Source: an uncultured Lachnospiraceae bacterium | Lineage (GTDB): Bacteria > Bacillota > Clostridia > Lachnospirales > Lachnospiraceae | Reading direction: 5' to 3' | Assembly: GCA_945913255.1 (NCBI GenBank) | Contig: CAMEDC010000019.1 | Coordinates: 1-54,028, forward strand | DNA: 54,028 nt | The notes under the pieces: generated by a model | The model's database searches: none | What the model was told of the DNA's origin: nothing | What the model saw: the letters and a program-made list of their open reading frames with translations, nothing else | Shown here: piece after piece, positions 53,012-54,028 of the stretch | How positions within the stretch are numbered: position 1 is the stretch's first letter | How the letters are laid out: each line of letters opens with the position of its first letter | Program-made: the position numbers and the translations under genes

Positions 53012-53860
53012 ATGATAAGAATCCTGGTGGCTGACGACGAGCCGATTGAACGGATGGTCGTCCTGAAAAAGATAAAAAAATATTACGGTACGGATGTGGA
53101 ATTGGTTGAGGCTGAAAACGGAAGAGAGGTCGTGGAGAAATTCCAAAGGGAACCTTTTCAGATTGCGGTTCTGGACATTGAAATGCCCGGAAAAAACGGG
53201 CTGGAGGCAGCGGCTGCAATCAGAGACATGCACGGAATCTGTGAAATGATTTTTCTGACGGCATTTGATGAATTCCAATATGCAAAGAAAGCCATCACGG
53301 TAAGGGCTGTTGATTATCTGTTAAAGCCTGTCAGCGAAGAAGAACTGATTGGGTGTCTGGAAGAAGCAATGCAGCGGGTGAAGGATAGCCTGAAACGTCA
53401 GGAGAGCATTTCCGGCGGGAATGGCACGCAGGCTGCGGTGCCAAAGGAGGGGCTGCCGGGTGATAAGAGCCTGATAGCCGAGAAGGGTGAGCCGGCTGCG
53501 GAAAGGCCGGAGGATATAAAGAGCAGAACCATCAGCCGGATTATTTTGCAATATATTGAGGAGCATCATCAGGAGGATATCTCTCTTCAGGATGTTGCCG
53601 GTAACCTGAATTATTCCGAGGCCTATTTCTGTAAAATTTTCAAACAGTGCTTTGAACAGAACTTTATTGAGTTCCTTTCGAAGTTTCGGGTGGAAAAGGC
53701 AAAGAAATTGCTGGAGAATATTTCGATTAATGTAAAAGATATCAGCGTGCAAGTGGGATATCATGACTCCAATTATTTCGCAAAGGTATTTAAGAGGTTT
53801 ACGGGAGTAACACCTTCTGAATATCGGATGAACATCCTGAAAGAGAGCAGTGAAGTTTAA
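53012..53860 (+). CDS. AraC-type response regulator (YesN-like)
   Basis: This 282-residue regulator has an N-terminal receiver (about 1-122) with acidic pair D8/D9, phospho-acceptor D55 in VLDIEMPG, T in LTAFDEFQYA and K in LLKPVS. A low-complexity linker (about 125-175) leads to two AraC helix-turn-helix motifs (about 190-275: ISLQDVAGNLNYSEAYFCKIFK, VKDISVQVGYHDSNYFAKVFKR). The ATG at 53012 was chosen over the TTG at 52985; GGAAGGA lies about 10 bases upstream. It is the partner of the kinase gene 42 bp upstream. Confidence 0.94.
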   Translation: MIRILVADDEPIERMVVLKKIKKYYGTDVELVEAENGREVVEKFQREPFQIAVLDIEMPGKNGLEAAAAIRDMHGICEMIFLTAFDEFQYAKKAITVRAVDYLLKPVSEEELIGCLEEAMQRVKDSLKRQESISGGNGTQAAVPKEGLPGDKSLIAEKGEPAAERPEDIKSRTISRIILQYIEEHHQEDISLQDVAGNLNYSEAYFCKIFKQCFEQNFIEFLSKFRVEKAKKLLENISINVKDISVQVGYHDSNYFAKVFKRFTGVTPSEYRMNILKESSEV

Positions 53861-53897
53861 AACTCTTTCCAATATGGAATTGATATACGCTGAAGCG

Positions 53898-53984
53898 GCC
53901 GAAAAGGCATAAGATCGAATGGGTATAAGGTCGAAGAGGTAAAGGTCGAAGGGGTATAAAGCTGAAGAGGTATAAGTTTGAAAC
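53898..53984 (+). repeat. 16-bp tandem repeat, five copies, at the window end
   Basis: Units at 53898, 53914, 53930, 53945 and 53961 have consensus GTCGAAGAGGTATAAG (one unit is 15 bases), with a partial sixth at 53977. They lie after the response-regulator gene. The rest of 53861-54028 shows no gene and no clear terminator. Confidence 0.88.
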
Positions 53985-54028
53985 AAATAAGTAGTGGGTA
54001 GCCAAAGAATAAAGGACATAGCAAACAA

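Noticed and set aside
42260..53984. Repeat clusters considered as CRISPR arrays.
   Set aside because: Units are directly adjacent without unique spacers, and no cas genes are present.

Overview
The window looks like chromosomal DNA of a plant-fibre-degrading Clostridia, most likely a Lachnospiraceae (inference). Support comes from moderate GC, strong AGGAGG ribosome sites, lipoproteins with Gram-positive signal peptides, carbohydrate ABC importers without a dedicated ATPase gene, YesM/YesN-type and AraC-type regulators, and a GH10/GH43/uxuAB complement. No rRNA, tRNA, insertion sequence, phage gene or CRISPR array was seen.

Layout. (1) 123-13306: two carbohydrate-type ABC importers (two permease pairs, two solute-binding proteins). 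They bracket three envelope proteins: an NHL beta-propeller/TPR protein, a Yip1-like membrane protein, and a large membrane-anchored protein with glycoside-hydrolase-like architecture (probably DUF5696). The first binding protein is fused to two N-terminal carbohydrate-binding-like modules. (2) 13541-15436: two tandem U32-like proteins with a conserved four-cysteine set. (3) 15559-23213: a tightly overlapping MacAB-like export operon with two adaptor lipoproteins (one a double-length adaptor), an FtsX-type permease and two ATPases, one ending in an AbrB-like domain. (4) 23225-29137: xylan utilisation, with two GH43 enzymes, a GH10 xylanase lipoprotein and an AraC regulator. (5) 29270-39085: an isolated two-gene unit, with its own promoter inside a 10-bp inverted repeat and its own terminator. 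It encodes a 2628-residue solenoid/STAND ATPase and a second ATPase ending in a HEPN-type RNase motif. (6) 39157-43216: uxuA-uxuB and a divergent AraC regulator. (7) 43404-47408: a zinc-ribbon membrane protein, a membrane-anchored metallophosphoesterase and a secreted beta-propeller. (8) 47467-47858: a broken GGDEF gene. (9) 47997-53860: a TRAP importer (DctP, DctQ, DctM), a YcxB-like protein and a YesM/YesN-like two-component system.

How the genes may work together. GH10 and GH43 enzymes release xylo-oligomers and, from glucuronoxylan, uronic-acid-bearing fragments. UxuA/UxuB act in glucuronate catabolism, and the TRAP importer is a plausible uronate or other acid importer under the adjacent two-component system. 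This is a coherent glucuronoxylan programme, although the other enzymes needed (uxaC, alpha-glucuronidase, KDG kinase/aldolase) are not in the window.

The most interesting element is the 29.2-39.1 kb pair: STAND-type signalling ATPase plus ATPase-HEPN, a layout that fits a biological-conflict (antiphage-like) system I do not recognise by name. A second recurring oddity is a set of short degenerate tandem repeats (16-27 bp units, each of different sequence) at gene boundaries, plus a 105-bp in-frame coding repeat.
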